DNA of 64,000 nt from Streptomyces odontomachi (GTDB lineage Bacteria; Actinomycetota; Actinomycetes; Streptomycetales; Streptomycetaceae), in the NCBI RefSeq assembly GCF_024435355.1, contig NZ_JAMJWG010000014.1, positions 124,001 to 188,000 of the forward strand. The letters run 5' to 3'. The notes under the pieces were generated by a model. That model was not told the DNA's origin. It was given only the letters and a program-made list of their open reading frames with translations, and ran no database searches. A program made the position numbers and the translations under genes. Positions 7,693 to 15,821 of the stretch are shown here, one piece after another (the first letter of the stretch is position 1; the number at the start of each line of letters is the position of its first letter).

Positions 7693-8523
7693 ATGCGACA
7701 GGTCATGCGCAAAGGCCTGATCACCGTGGCGGCCGCGACCGGCGTGCTCGCCGTGACCGGCGGCTACGCCCACGCCGACGCCGGCGCCCACGGCGCGGCC
7801 GTCGGCTCACCCGGCGTGCTGTCGGGCAACCTCGTGCAGGCGCCGGTGGATGTGCCGGTGAATGTGTGCGGTAACTCCGTGAATGTTCTCGGTGCTGGTA
7901 ATGCGGCGGCCGGTAATGGTTGCGCCGGTGGTTCTGGGCAGGGTGGTGGGTCGTCGGCGGGTGGCCGCACCGGTGGTTCTCCGGGTGTCGGTTCCGGCAA
8001 CGAGGTGCAGGTGCCGGTGGATGTGCCGGTGAATGTGTGCGGTAACTCCGTGAATGTTCTCGGTGCTGGTAATGCGGCGGCCGGTAATGGTTGCGCCGGT
8101 GGTTCTGGGCAGGGTGGTGGGTCGTCGGCGGGTGGCCGCACCGGTGGTTCTCCGGGTGTCGGTTCCGGCAACGAGGTGCAGGTGCCGGTGGATGTGCCGG
8201 TGAATGTGTGCGGTAACAGCGTCAACGTGGCCTCCCTCGGCAACGTGGCGGTGGGCAACTCCTGCGTCCACACCGGCGGGCACGACAAGCCTCCCACCCA
8301 CCCCACGCCGCCCCCTCCCGGACACCCCGGCACCCCCGGGGAGCCCGGAGAGCCGCAGCACCCCGACGAACCGGCCGACCACCACCCGCAGAGCCCGGTC
8401 GAGAGCGCCGAGCAACTCGCGGAGACGGGCAGCGGCCTGCCGCTGGGGACCGCCCTCACGGCGAGCGGGGGAGCCCTGCTCGCGGGCGCCGTGCTCTACC
8501 GGAGGGCGCGGGCCCTCCGCTAG
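7693..8523 (+). CDS. chpC: Long chaplin, sortase-anchored, with three chaplin domains
   Basis: 276 aa cell-wall-anchored chaplin. A signal peptide (1-28, ending HAHAD-type AHADA) is followed by three chaplin domains (about 35-77, 93-134 and 150-191), each with PVDVPVNVCGNSVNV and paired Cys. A Pro/Gly/Glu/His spacer (192-240), the sortase signal LAETG (about 242-246), a hydrophobic segment and an RRARALR tail follow. Known long chaplins (ChpA-C) have two chaplin domains, so three is unusual. The extra domain comes from an exact 171-bp tandem duplication with codon use unlike the flanks. The name chpC rests on position next to chpH. Confidence 0.88.
   Translation: MRQVMRKGLITVAAATGVLAVTGGYAHADAGAHGAAVGSPGVLSGNLVQAPVDVPVNVCGNSVNVLGAGNAAAGNGCAGGSGQGGGSSAGGRTGGSPGVGSGNEVQVPVDVPVNVCGNSVNVLGAGNAAAGNGCAGGSGQGGGSSAGGRTGGSPGVGSGNEVQVPVDVPVNVCGNSVNVASLGNVAVGNSCVHTGGHDKPPTHPTPPPPGHPGTPGEPGEPQHPDEPADHHPQSPVESAEQLAETGSGLPLGTALTASGGALLAGAVLYRRARALR
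7842..8183 (+). repeat. Two exact 171-bp tandem repeats inside the long chaplin gene
   Basis: Copies at 7842-8012 and 8013-8183 read identically by eye, and a third begins at 8184 and stays identical for about 34 bases. The period of 171 bp is 57 codons, one chaplin domain plus a Gly/Ser linker. The repeats use GGT, AAT, GTT and GAT codons freely, while the flanking ends use almost only GC-ending codons. Confidence 0.93.
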
Positions 8524-8541
8524 GCGATCGCCACACGAGCA

Positions 8542-8575
8542 CGGAGCGGGCCCCACAGCCATGGGGCCCGCTCCG
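8542..8575 (+). terminator. Terminator after the long chaplin gene
   Basis: Perfect 14-bp stem (8542-8555 CGGAGCGGGCCCCA, 8562-8575) with a 6-base loop, 18 bases after the chaplin stop codon. Confidence 0.8.
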
Positions 8576-8726
8576 GTTCGATTTGCTCCCGGGGGATGAC
8601 ACATCCCCGCCATATTGTTTTCGGTCAGCTTGCGAGGCCGCCGCTGCGATACCCAGCGGCGGCCCGTTCACCGTCGGTGTCCCAGCCGCAGGTCGTCGAC
8701 CCGGTCAGGGCCCGCGCCGGGGGCGG

Positions 8727-8915
8727 TCACCAGGTGGCGCGGATCTGGCGGATGATCCGGCGGCGCAGCCGCACCCTGCGGCTTCCATCGGGGTCGAGCC
8801 TCAGTCGGTGCAGCTCCCAGTGCCCGTACTCGGCGTGGTCGGTCAGCAGGCGCGTGGTCTCCTTGCGGGACACCCCACGCGGCACATACACATCGACAAA
8901 TTCGTATTCCGGCAT
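8727..8915 (-). CDS. DUF5703 family protein
   Basis: 62 aa, basic and highly conserved in actinobacteria: begins MPEYEFVDVYVPRGVSRKE, has DHAEYGHWEL in the middle and ends RRRIIRQIRATW. Function unknown. There is no signal peptide or membrane segment. It is transcribed divergently from the acidic-protein gene at 8963, with 47 bases between the starts, so the two promoters overlap or sit back to back. Confidence 0.88.
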   Translation of the reverse strand: MPEYEFVDVYVPRGVSRKETTRLLTDHAEYGHWELHRLRLDPDGSRRVRLRRRIIRQIRATW

Positions 8916-8949
8916 CGAATCTATTGTGCGGCCACCGGCCCGATACGGA

Positions 8950-8955
8950 TAGCGT
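8950..8955 (+). promoter_or_regulatory. Likely leaderless -10 element (TAGCGT)
   Basis: TAGCGT lies 7 bases before ATG 8963, and no Shine-Dalgarno sequence precedes that ATG. This spacing puts transcription start at or next to the ATG. Confidence 0.5.
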
Positions 8956-8962
8956 CTGCACT

Positions 8963-9766
8963 ATGTCTGATGCTGCGCAGCCGACCGCTGCCGAGGTACG
9001 GGCCGCCGCCGAGGCGGTCAAGGCCGCGCTGGACCGCCACCTGGCGGCGGTAGAGCGGAGGTCGGGTGAGGACGACCCGGCCGTGTACGAGGCGTTCAAC
9101 GAGCTGGCCGCGGCGGCCGAGGAGTACGACGAGCTCCTCTACGACCGCTATGACGAAGTCACCCCCTTCGAGATCCCCGCCGCGGAGGACGCCCATCCGC
9201 CGTACACGGGCCCCGACGAGCCGACCGCGTTGAGCGTGCTGATCCGTCGTGACTACGCGGTGGTGGAGCCGCAGCGGTTGCAGGCCCAGGCCGAGCGGGT
9301 GGAGGCCGCGGACGAGGACCTGGCGGACGGCGTCGGAGCCCCGGAACCGGTCAGCGGCACCGTGCACGGCGCCCTCGGCATCCTCTTCGGCGAGTACGAG
9401 CCGGACGAGATCGCCGCCCGCCACACGGAGTTCGGGCTGGAAGAGGGCGACTCCACCCTCTGGGTGCTGGGTGCCGACGAGCTCCCGGACCCCGGCGACT
9501 GGCTTGACGCCCCCTTCGACCAGGTCGATCCGGAGTATGCGGTGTGCCGCTTCGACGTCAGCGCCGTCTTCGACGACGAGTCGGACGACGAGGACGCCGA
9601 GGACACCGAGGACCTGCTGGAGGACGCCGACCTGACGGACGACGACGATCTCGACGGCGCCCGCCGCGGCGGCACCGCCCGCGCCGCCCGGGACACGGAC
9701 CTCTTCGACGACGAGCCGGACGACGTGGACGAGGACGACCTGGAGAGACTGGAGGCGGACCGCTGA
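8963..9766 (+). CDS. Conserved acidic protein of unknown function
   Basis: 267 aa. Not assigned to a family with a known role. The N-terminal third is helical and Ala/Glu-rich (AEVRAAAEAVKAALDRHLAA). The middle has a mixed alpha/beta look (VLIRRDYAVVEPQRL, LGILFGEYEPDEIA). The last 80 residues are almost all Asp/Glu with a short Arg-rich interruption. There is no signal peptide or transmembrane segment, so it is probably cytoplasmic. ATG 8963 is preferred over an in-frame ATG 13 codons earlier, because the TAGCGT promoter element lies between them. Such an acidic tail could bind a basic partner; this is inference. Confidence 0.75.
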   Translation: MSDAAQPTAAEVRAAAEAVKAALDRHLAAVERRSGEDDPAVYEAFNELAAAAEEYDELLYDRYDEVTPFEIPAAEDAHPPYTGPDEPTALSVLIRRDYAVVEPQRLQAQAERVEAADEDLADGVGAPEPVSGTVHGALGILFGEYEPDEIAARHTEFGLEEGDSTLWVLGADELPDPGDWLDAPFDQVDPEYAVCRFDVSAVFDDESDDEDAEDTEDLLEDADLTDDDDLDGARRGGTARAARDTDLFDDEPDDVDEDDLERLEADR

Positions 9767-9875
9767 CGGACCGGCCGGGGCGCACGCGCCCCGGCCGGCG
9801 ATCAGCGTGCGGAACGACCAACGCGTCACGAGCCGGACGGCCGCGTAACCCGCCCCGCGGACCGGCCCCGGCGAT

Positions 9876-12389
9876 TCAGGGTGCGGGACGATCCCCAGCG
9901 TTTCCGGCGCTTGTGAGCTGCGGTCTGAGCAGGGTCACCAGGCGGGTCGTACGAGGCTTGGCCGGCACCTCCGCGACCGCGCGCGGCAGCGCCTGGTCGG
10001 CGCCCTGGACCACGGACAGATGCCGCTCGCCGCGGCCGAAGGCGGTGTACACCCAGGGCCGGGTCAGCGTTTTCGTGGCGTCGCCGGGCAGCACCACGAC
10101 CGCGGCCGGCCGGCGTAGGCCCACCGCCTGATGCGCGGTGAGCGCCCAGCCGTGCCGCACCGAGTCCTCCACCCGCTCCTTCGGCACGACGACGGGGGAG
10201 CCGTCGCAGTCCAGGTGCAGCCCCTCGGCGTCGCCCTTCACGACGCGGCCGGGCAGCATGCGGCCGGGCGCGGGGACGTAGGCGACCCGGTCGCCGGCGT
10301 CGAACCCGCCGAAGCGGCCGGGGCCCGGATTGAGCCGTTCCTTGAGCGCCGCGTTCAGTACCCGGGTGCCGGCGGCGCCGCCATGACCCGGCGTGATCAC
10401 CTGTGTCTCCTCGGCGGCCACCCCGAAGGCACGCGGTACCGAGTCCGCGACCAGCTGGACCGTGCGGTGCACCGCTTCCCCCGCGTCACGCACGGGGACG
10501 ACCACGACCTCCTTGCCGGGCGCTTCGACCTGCTGGAGCTCGCCGATGCCGATCCCGGAGACCAGCTCACCGATCGGGCCCGGGTCGGGGATGCGGGAGA
10601 CGACGCGCGGGCAGCCGCCGGCCGCGAGGAGGTCCGCGAACACCCGGCCGGGGCCGGCGGACCACAGCACCGCCGGATCGCCGCTCAGCACCAGCCGTGC
10701 GCCGTCCGACAGGGACTCGACGAGCATCGCGGCCGTCTCCACGTCCAGCTGCGGTGCGTCGAGGACCACCAGCAGGTCCACGGCCAGCGCGCCCTCGGAC
10801 TCCCGGCCGGGCCCCTCAGTGGACGCCAGCAGTCCGGCGACGGTGGCGAACGCGGTGTCGGGGAGGGGAGCGAGCCCGGCTGCGGAAGCCTCATCGGCGG
10901 TTCCCGAGCCGGCGGCCGCGGCACTCGCCCCGGCGACCAGGGCGGCGAAGCGCTGGCGGCCGTCCACCGTGTGCGTGGCGGCACAGACCCGTAGCCCGAG
11001 GGTGTGCGCGGCGCGGAGCAGGGTCGCGGGCTCGGCCCGTGCCGCCTCGCCGCCGGTGTGCAGCACCAGGCTGTGCCCGGCGACCGCGCGCAGCAGCTCG
11101 GCCGCCGAACCGCGTGCCGTGGGCACCGCCGCTGCCCATGCCGAGGGGTCGGGGGCGGCGGCCGGCGCGGCGTTCACCACCCGGGCGAGGCCGTCGGCAA
11201 GGCTTTCCTCGGCGAGCGCGTAGCGTTCCAGGCCGACGAGGACGCGGACCGGGCCGGCGTCCGAGTCGGCCTCGCCGTCCTGGTCGTCCTCGGAGGGTGC
11301 TGCGTCGGCGTCGGTGCTGGGACCGGCGGGCTCGGGGCGAGCGGGCGCGGGCGCTGCCGTGCCGGCCGGGGCCCCGGGTGCGGCGTCCAGCGCGTCCTGG
11401 AACACCAGCACATCGCCCTCGGTGATGGCGCTCTGCACCGCGGCGTCGGGATCGGTCACGGTGTACCGGCCCAGGGTGTCGCTGAGCACCGGCAGGTCGA
11501 GCGCCGTGTGTCCGGCGACGGCCGCCTGGTCGAGCAGCCAGACCGTGAGGGCCCGGCCGCGCCGCTCGTCGTGCGGCCCGCACGCGGGGCCCAGCAGGGC
11601 CCTGGCGAACCCGTCGGCCTGGTCGGGGCGGACGCCGGTGACCCTGAGGAGCTGCCAGGGATCCTGCCGTAGCAGCTCGGCCGCCTCCTCGCCGAGCGCC
11701 TCGGCCGCCGGCCGGGCGAGGTCGGTCGGTGCGCCGCCCGCGGTCAGCACCTCCCGCACGGCGTCCAGGGCCGTGGCAGAGAACTCCGGACCGGGGGCCG
11801 GTGCCACGGGCGCCGAGCGCTCCACCGGGGCGGCCCTGCGCGGGGCGGGCTCCGATGCGTCGAAGACCTGTACCGGTCGCTCGCCACTCTCCACCGCGCG
11901 TACGGCCGCCAGGAGATCGGCAGCCGTTCCGTTGAGCTTGCCGCCGCTTCGGATGGGTTGCTGCCGGTCGGCCTTGCGCTGCGCGATCCGCTGTCGCAGC
12001 TCCCGCTGGGCGGTCAGCTCGGCCTGGGCCTCGGACATCTCCTCGGCGTCTGCGGCACCGGCCCCCTGCTCGGCTCGACTGCCTTCGGATCCGGCATCGT
12101 CGGCATCAGCGGATTCCCCGGACGCGGCAGCCTCGGACCGCCCGGCGTCGGATGCGGCAGCCCCTTCGGCAGCCCCTGACTCCGCAGCGGCAGAGCCGGC
12201 GGCGTCGGACCGGGCGGTCTCCAGCCCTGCATCGTCGGGGACGTCACCCTGCGATTGCACGCTCCCGGGTGTCCCGGCATCCGGGCCCGCCGGGTCGTCC
12301 GTGCCCTGCGGGGGCGCGGTCTGGGCGGCCCGTGCCTTCGGCTCGGGTCCCTCCGGGGCGGCAGGCCCCTCGGCGGGCTCCGTACTCAC
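9876..12389 (-). CDS. RecD2/TraA helicase-like protein with degenerate ATPase motifs
   Basis: 837 aa. An acidic, low-complexity N-terminus (1-140) is followed by a helix-hairpin-helix region (about 205-265, LLRVTGVRPDQADGFARALL) and then a fold recognisable as a RecD2-type SF1 helicase. The catalytic motifs are altered: Walker A is reduced to LHTGGEAARAEP (about 440, no GKT), Walker B reads VVLDAPQLD in place of DEAQ (about 544), motif III is SGDPAVLWSAGPGRVF (about 568), and the end motif is LTAHQAVG where active enzymes have TVHKSQG (about 753). It is probably DNA-binding without helicase activity. GTG start overlaps the upstream aldo/keto reductase stop by 4 bases (GTGA), so the two are translationally coupled. 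Confidence 0.8.
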   Translation of the reverse strand: MSTEPAEGPAAPEGPEPKARAAQTAPPQGTDDPAGPDAGTPGSVQSQGDVPDDAGLETARSDAAGSAAAESGAAEGAAASDAGRSEAAASGESADADDAGSEGSRAEQGAGAADAEEMSEAQAELTAQRELRQRIAQRKADRQQPIRSGGKLNGTAADLLAAVRAVESGERPVQVFDASEPAPRRAAPVERSAPVAPAPGPEFSATALDAVREVLTAGGAPTDLARPAAEALGEEAAELLRQDPWQLLRVTGVRPDQADGFARALLGPACGPHDERRGRALTVWLLDQAAVAGHTALDLPVLSDTLGRYTVTDPDAAVQSAITEGDVLVFQDALDAAPGAPAGTAAPAPARPEPAGPSTDADAAPSEDDQDGEADSDAGPVRVLVGLERYALAEESLADGLARVVNAAPAAAPDPSAWAAAVPTARGSAAELLRAVAGHSLVLHTGGEAARAEPATLLRAAHTLGLRVCAATHTVDGRQRFAALVAGASAAAAGSGTADEASAAGLAPLPDTAFATVAGLLASTEGPGRESEGALAVDLLVVLDAPQLDVETAAMLVESLSDGARLVLSGDPAVLWSAGPGRVFADLLAAGGCPRVVSRIPDPGPIGELVSGIGIGELQQVEAPGKEVVVVPVRDAGEAVHRTVQLVADSVPRAFGVAAEETQVITPGHGGAAGTRVLNAALKERLNPGPGRFGGFDAGDRVAYVPAPGRMLPGRVVKGDAEGLHLDCDGSPVVVPKERVEDSVRHGWALTAHQAVGLRRPAAVVVLPGDATKTLTRPWVYTAFGRGERHLSVVQGADQALPRAVAEVPAKPRTTRLVTLLRPQLTSAGNAGDRPAP

Positions 12390-13369
12390 AGCGTGCTCCA
12401 GTGGTGATCGGGATAGCGGTGCACGGGCGCCGACACGTCGTCCAGCGCCTGGCAGATCTTGTCAGGAAGAGTAAGCGCCTCCACTGACAGGGCCGCCGTG
12501 AGCTGCTGCGCGTTGCGTGCGCCGACGATCGGGGCGGCTACTCCGGGGCGGTCGCGCACCCAGGCGAGCGCGACCTGAAGCGGGGTCACGGCGAGGCCGT
12601 CCGCCGCGGTGGTCACGGCGTCGACGATGTGGCGGGCCGCGTCGTCGAGGTAGGGCTCGACGAAGAGGGCGAGGTGCTCGGACGCACCGCGCGAGTCGGG
12701 CGGTATGGCGTTGCGGTACTTGCCGGTGAGCACCCCGCGGCCGAGCGGGGAGGACGGCAGCAGTCCGATGCCGAGGTCGAGCGCCGCGGGCAGCACTTCG
12801 CGCTCGATGCCGCGCTGGAGCAGCGAGTATTCCATCTGGGTGCTGGCCAGCCGGGTCCGCGCGCCGCCGCCCGCGAGCTGCCAGGTGGCCGCCTTCGCCA
12901 GCTGCCAGCCGCAGAAGTTGGAGACGCCCGCGTAGCGGGCCCGGCCACTGGCCACGGCGATGTCCAGGGCTTGCAGGGTCTCGTCCAGCGGCGTGGTGGG
13001 GTCGAAGGCGTGCACCTGCCACAGGTCCACGTAGTCCGTGCCGAGCCGGGCCAGCGAGGCGTCGAGCGCGGCGAGCAGATGGCGCCGTGAGCCGTCGAAG
13101 CGCCGGTCGAGGTCGGGCACGCTGCCCGCCTTGGTGGCGATGACGAGATCGCTCCGGGGCACCAGGCCCTCGGTGAGCCGGCCCAGGAGGTACTCGGCTT
13201 CTCCGTCGCCGTACACGTCGGCGGTGTCGATGAGTGTGCCGCCCGCCTCCCAGAACGTCTTGAGGAGATCAGCGGCGTCGTGCTCGTCGGTGTCCCGGCC
13301 CCAGGTGAGGGTGCCGAGGCCGAGCCGTGACACGCGCAGGCCGGTGCGGCCGAGATGCCTTTGCTCCAT
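12386..13369 (-). CDS. Aldo/keto reductase (AKR, potassium channel beta-like group)
   Basis: 327 aa. NADPH-dependent oxidoreductase: begins MEQRHLGRTGLRVSRLGLGT, with tetrad residues in DTADVYGDG (Asp, Tyr), IATKAGS (Lys) and WQVHAFDP (His), plus the cofactor segment IVGARNAQQL. The start at 13369 matches the standard N-terminus of the group. It overlaps the RecD2-like gene by GTGA, and this pairing appears conserved in Streptomyces (from memory). Its physiological substrate is unknown. Confidence 0.93.
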   Translation of the reverse strand: MEQRHLGRTGLRVSRLGLGTLTWGRDTDEHDAADLLKTFWEAGGTLIDTADVYGDGEAEYLLGRLTEGLVPRSDLVIATKAGSVPDLDRRFDGSRRHLLAALDASLARLGTDYVDLWQVHAFDPTTPLDETLQALDIAVASGRARYAGVSNFCGWQLAKAATWQLAGGGARTRLASTQMEYSLLQRGIEREVLPAALDLGIGLLPSSPLGRGVLTGKYRNAIPPDSRGASEHLALFVEPYLDDAARHIVDAVTTAADGLAVTPLQVALAWVRDRPGVAAPIVGARNAQQLTAALSVEALTLPDKICQALDDVSAPVHRYPDHHWSTL

Positions 13370-13661
13370 GAGCGCTGAGATTACTGGTCGTCCGTCGCGA
13401 GCGGGGAAGCCTGTGGACAAGCCGTCAACCCGCCGACCGGGCGACACCCCGCCTTCATCCGGGTGTACTCGTCCCGGACGGGCCGGCGTGCCGGCTTCGG
13501 CGCAGCGCCCCGACCCGCCGGCCCTGCCACCTCGCCCGACCCGCCGCCGCCCGTCTTTCCGCTCGTCCGGCGCCCTCACGGTGCCCTGTCGCTGACGCCC
13601 CGCACACCGGCGCGCTAGGGTCGGCAGCACAGACGTTACCGACGGGTAAGGGGACGTGGGC

Positions 13662-14735
13662 ATGGAGATCGGGATCAACCTCGGATACTGGGGCGCCGGG
13701 ATGGACGCGGACAACCTGGCCGTGGCCAAGGAGGCCGACCGGCTCGGTTACGCGGTCTGCTGGGCGGCGGAGGCCTATGGGTCCGACGTTCCCACCGTGC
13801 TGTCCTGGGTGGCCGCGCACACCGAGCGGATCGACGTCGGCTCGGCGATCCTCCAGATCCCGGCGCGGCAGCCGACGATGACGGCGATGACGGCGGCCAC
13901 CTTGGACACCCTGTCGGGGGGCCGGTTCCGGCTGGGGATCGGCGTGTCGGGCCCGCAGGTGTCGGAGGGCTGGTACGGCGTCAAGTTCGACAAGCCGCTG
14001 GGGCGTACGCGGGAGTACGTGGAGATCGTCCGCAGGGCGATGAGCCGTGAGCGGCTCACCTTCGAGGGTGAGCACTGGACGCTGCCGTTGCCGGGCGGTC
14101 CCGGCAAGCCCCTGAAACTGATCGTGCATCCCGAGCGCGAGCGCATTCCGCTGTACATCGCGGCGATCGGCCCGAAGAACCTGGAGCAGACCGGCGAGAT
14201 CGCGGATGGTGCGCTGCTGGTCTTCTCGGCGGCGGAGCACCTGGAGGAGACCACGATCCGGCATCTGCGTGCGGGGCGCGCGAAGGCGGGCGCCACCATG
14301 GAGGGATTCGACGTGGTGCCCACCCTGCCGCTTGCCGTGGCGCCCGAGGGTTCGGGCGACGGCGATGACGACCTGGCCGCGCTCGCCGACATCTTCCGCC
14401 CGTACACGGCGCTCTACGTCGGCGGTATGGGCAGCCGTAAGCAGAACTTCTACAACCAGCTGGCGCAGCGCATGGGCTACGAGAAGGAGGCCGCCGAGAT
14501 CCAGGAGAAGTACCTGGCGGGCGACAAGGAGGGCGCCGCGGCCGCCGTGCCGCACCGGCTGATCGACCAGACCGCGCTGCTGGGCTCGGTGGGCCGTATC
14601 GCCGACCGTATGCAGGCCTACGCCGACGCGGGCGTGACGACGCTGACGCTGGCCCCGGCGGGTTTCACGCTCGACGAACGGTTGGCTTCCCTGCGGGCCG
14701 GGGCGGAGGCGCTGGAGCACGCCGGCCTCGCGTAG
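13662..14735 (+). CDS. LLM class F420-dependent oxidoreductase
   Basis: 357 aa. Luciferase-like monooxygenase fold, probably using the deazaflavin F420. It starts MEIGINLGYWGAG, with the barrel segments TERIDVGSAILQIPARQP, FRLGIGVSGPQVSEGWYG and IPLYIAAIGPKNLEQTGEIA typical of the F420-dependent branch. AAGGGGA lies 7 bases before ATG 13662. It is divergent from the aldo/keto reductase and followed by its own terminator. The substrate is unknown. Confidence 0.92.
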   Translation: MEIGINLGYWGAGMDADNLAVAKEADRLGYAVCWAAEAYGSDVPTVLSWVAAHTERIDVGSAILQIPARQPTMTAMTAATLDTLSGGRFRLGIGVSGPQVSEGWYGVKFDKPLGRTREYVEIVRRAMSRERLTFEGEHWTLPLPGGPGKPLKLIVHPERERIPLYIAAIGPKNLEQTGEIADGALLVFSAAEHLEETTIRHLRAGRAKAGATMEGFDVVPTLPLAVAPEGSGDGDDDLAALADIFRPYTALYVGGMGSRKQNFYNQLAQRMGYEKEAAEIQEKYLAGDKEGAAAAVPHRLIDQTALLGSVGRIADRMQAYADAGVTTLTLAPAGFTLDERLASLRAGAEALEHAGLA

Positions 14736-14780
14736 GCGGCGGGGCGCCGAGGCGGCGGGGGATCGGCCCAGGTCGCCCGC

Positions 14781-14817
14781 GGCCGTGGTGGGGGCTCGGG
14801 GTCTCCCCGCCACGGCC
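14781..14817 (+). terminator. Terminator after the LLM oxidoreductase
   Basis: 13-bp stem (14781-14793 with 14805-14817, one G-U pair) around an 11-base loop, 45 bases after the stop codon. Confidence 0.65.
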
Positions 14818-14970
14818 GTCACCGCGTCCAACGGGTGCTGCCCGCCGTGGTTACGGGCCGATCGGTTCCTCTCGTCCCTCTTTCGGATGAGTCGCCCCAA
14901 CCTGCTGTTGCCGTGTGTTCCTGTCCGCATTTGACTCGTTGATTGCGGCACACTGCACGGAGGTAGCTTG

Positions 14971-15759
14971 ATGCTCTCGGCCAAGACCCTGTTCCAGGAG
15001 ATCCTCGACAACGACGAGTCGTTCCGGCTCTTCTGCTCCATCGCGGCCAGCGGCGAGGCCCAGGGCGGCTGGGAGAACGGCCGCATCGCAGCCCTCGTCC
15101 CCGAGTCGGAGCGCCCGCTCGCCCCCAAGGTGGCCCGGCACGGGGCGGACGAGGACAAGCACGGGCGGATCTTCCGGGGGCTGCTGAAGAAGCGCGGGCT
15201 GCGCCCCGTCGAGGTCCCCCTGGAGACCGACTACACGCTGCTCCTGGAGCGCTGCGGCATCGGGCTCGAGCACAACCGGCTGCGTCACGACGAGCCGCTC
15301 GACGTGGCCGACATCATCGTCTACCTGGCGCACAGCAGGGTCACCGAGCAGCGTGCCGCCGAACAGATGGCGCTGCTGCGCCGATACTTCGCGGACCATC
15401 CGGACATCGGCCGGGCCGTGCGGCTGATCTCCGACGACGAGGAGAACCACCTCGCCTACTGCCACGAGGAGTTGCTGCGGCTGGCGCACGCCGGGCACGG
15501 GCGGGCCATCCAGCGGATCCTGCACGAGAGCGCGCGGGCCGAGATCAGGGTGCACCGCGACGTCAGCCTCGCCGTCATGCGCCACATGGGCCGCATCCTG
15601 TCCTGGCCGCGGTCGAGGATGATGGTGGTCACCGCGGGCATCCACGCCGCGTACGGCTACGAACGGCTGGGCGGCTGGCGGCGCATGGTGTCCCTGCGGA
15701 TGCCGGAGCGGACCGGCGCCCTGGACGGCGCGCCCACCACGGCACCCGAGTACGCCTGA
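14971..15759 (+). CDS. Ferritin-like domain-containing protein
   Basis: 262 aa, almost entirely helical. Two ExxH pairs suited to a di-iron site are visible, ADEDKHGRIF (about 51-60) and DDEENHLAY (about 156-164), together with upstream Glu residues in SGEAQGGWENGR and VTEQRAAEQM. This fits a four-helix ferritin-like oxidase rather than a storage ferritin. GGAGG lies 7 bases before ATG 14971; a TTG one codon earlier is less likely. It runs convergently to corA. Function beyond possible iron/oxygen chemistry is not known. Confidence 0.85.
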   Translation: MLSAKTLFQEILDNDESFRLFCSIAASGEAQGGWENGRIAALVPESERPLAPKVARHGADEDKHGRIFRGLLKKRGLRPVEVPLETDYTLLLERCGIGLEHNRLRHDEPLDVADIIVYLAHSRVTEQRAAEQMALLRRYFADHPDIGRAVRLISDDEENHLAYCHEELLRLAHAGHGRAIQRILHESARAEIRVHRDVSLAVMRHMGRILSWPRSRMMVVTAGIHAAYGYERLGGWRRMVSLRMPERTGALDGAPTTAPEYA

Positions 15760-15821
15760 GCTACGCCACCCGAGGCTCGCGGAGGTCCGCCCTGGTGCGG
15801 TCATGATCCAGACGGCGGGAC

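Noticed and set aside
7842..8217. Repeats as a CRISPR array
   Set aside because: The unit is 171 bp, contiguous without unique spacers and in frame inside a chaplin gene.
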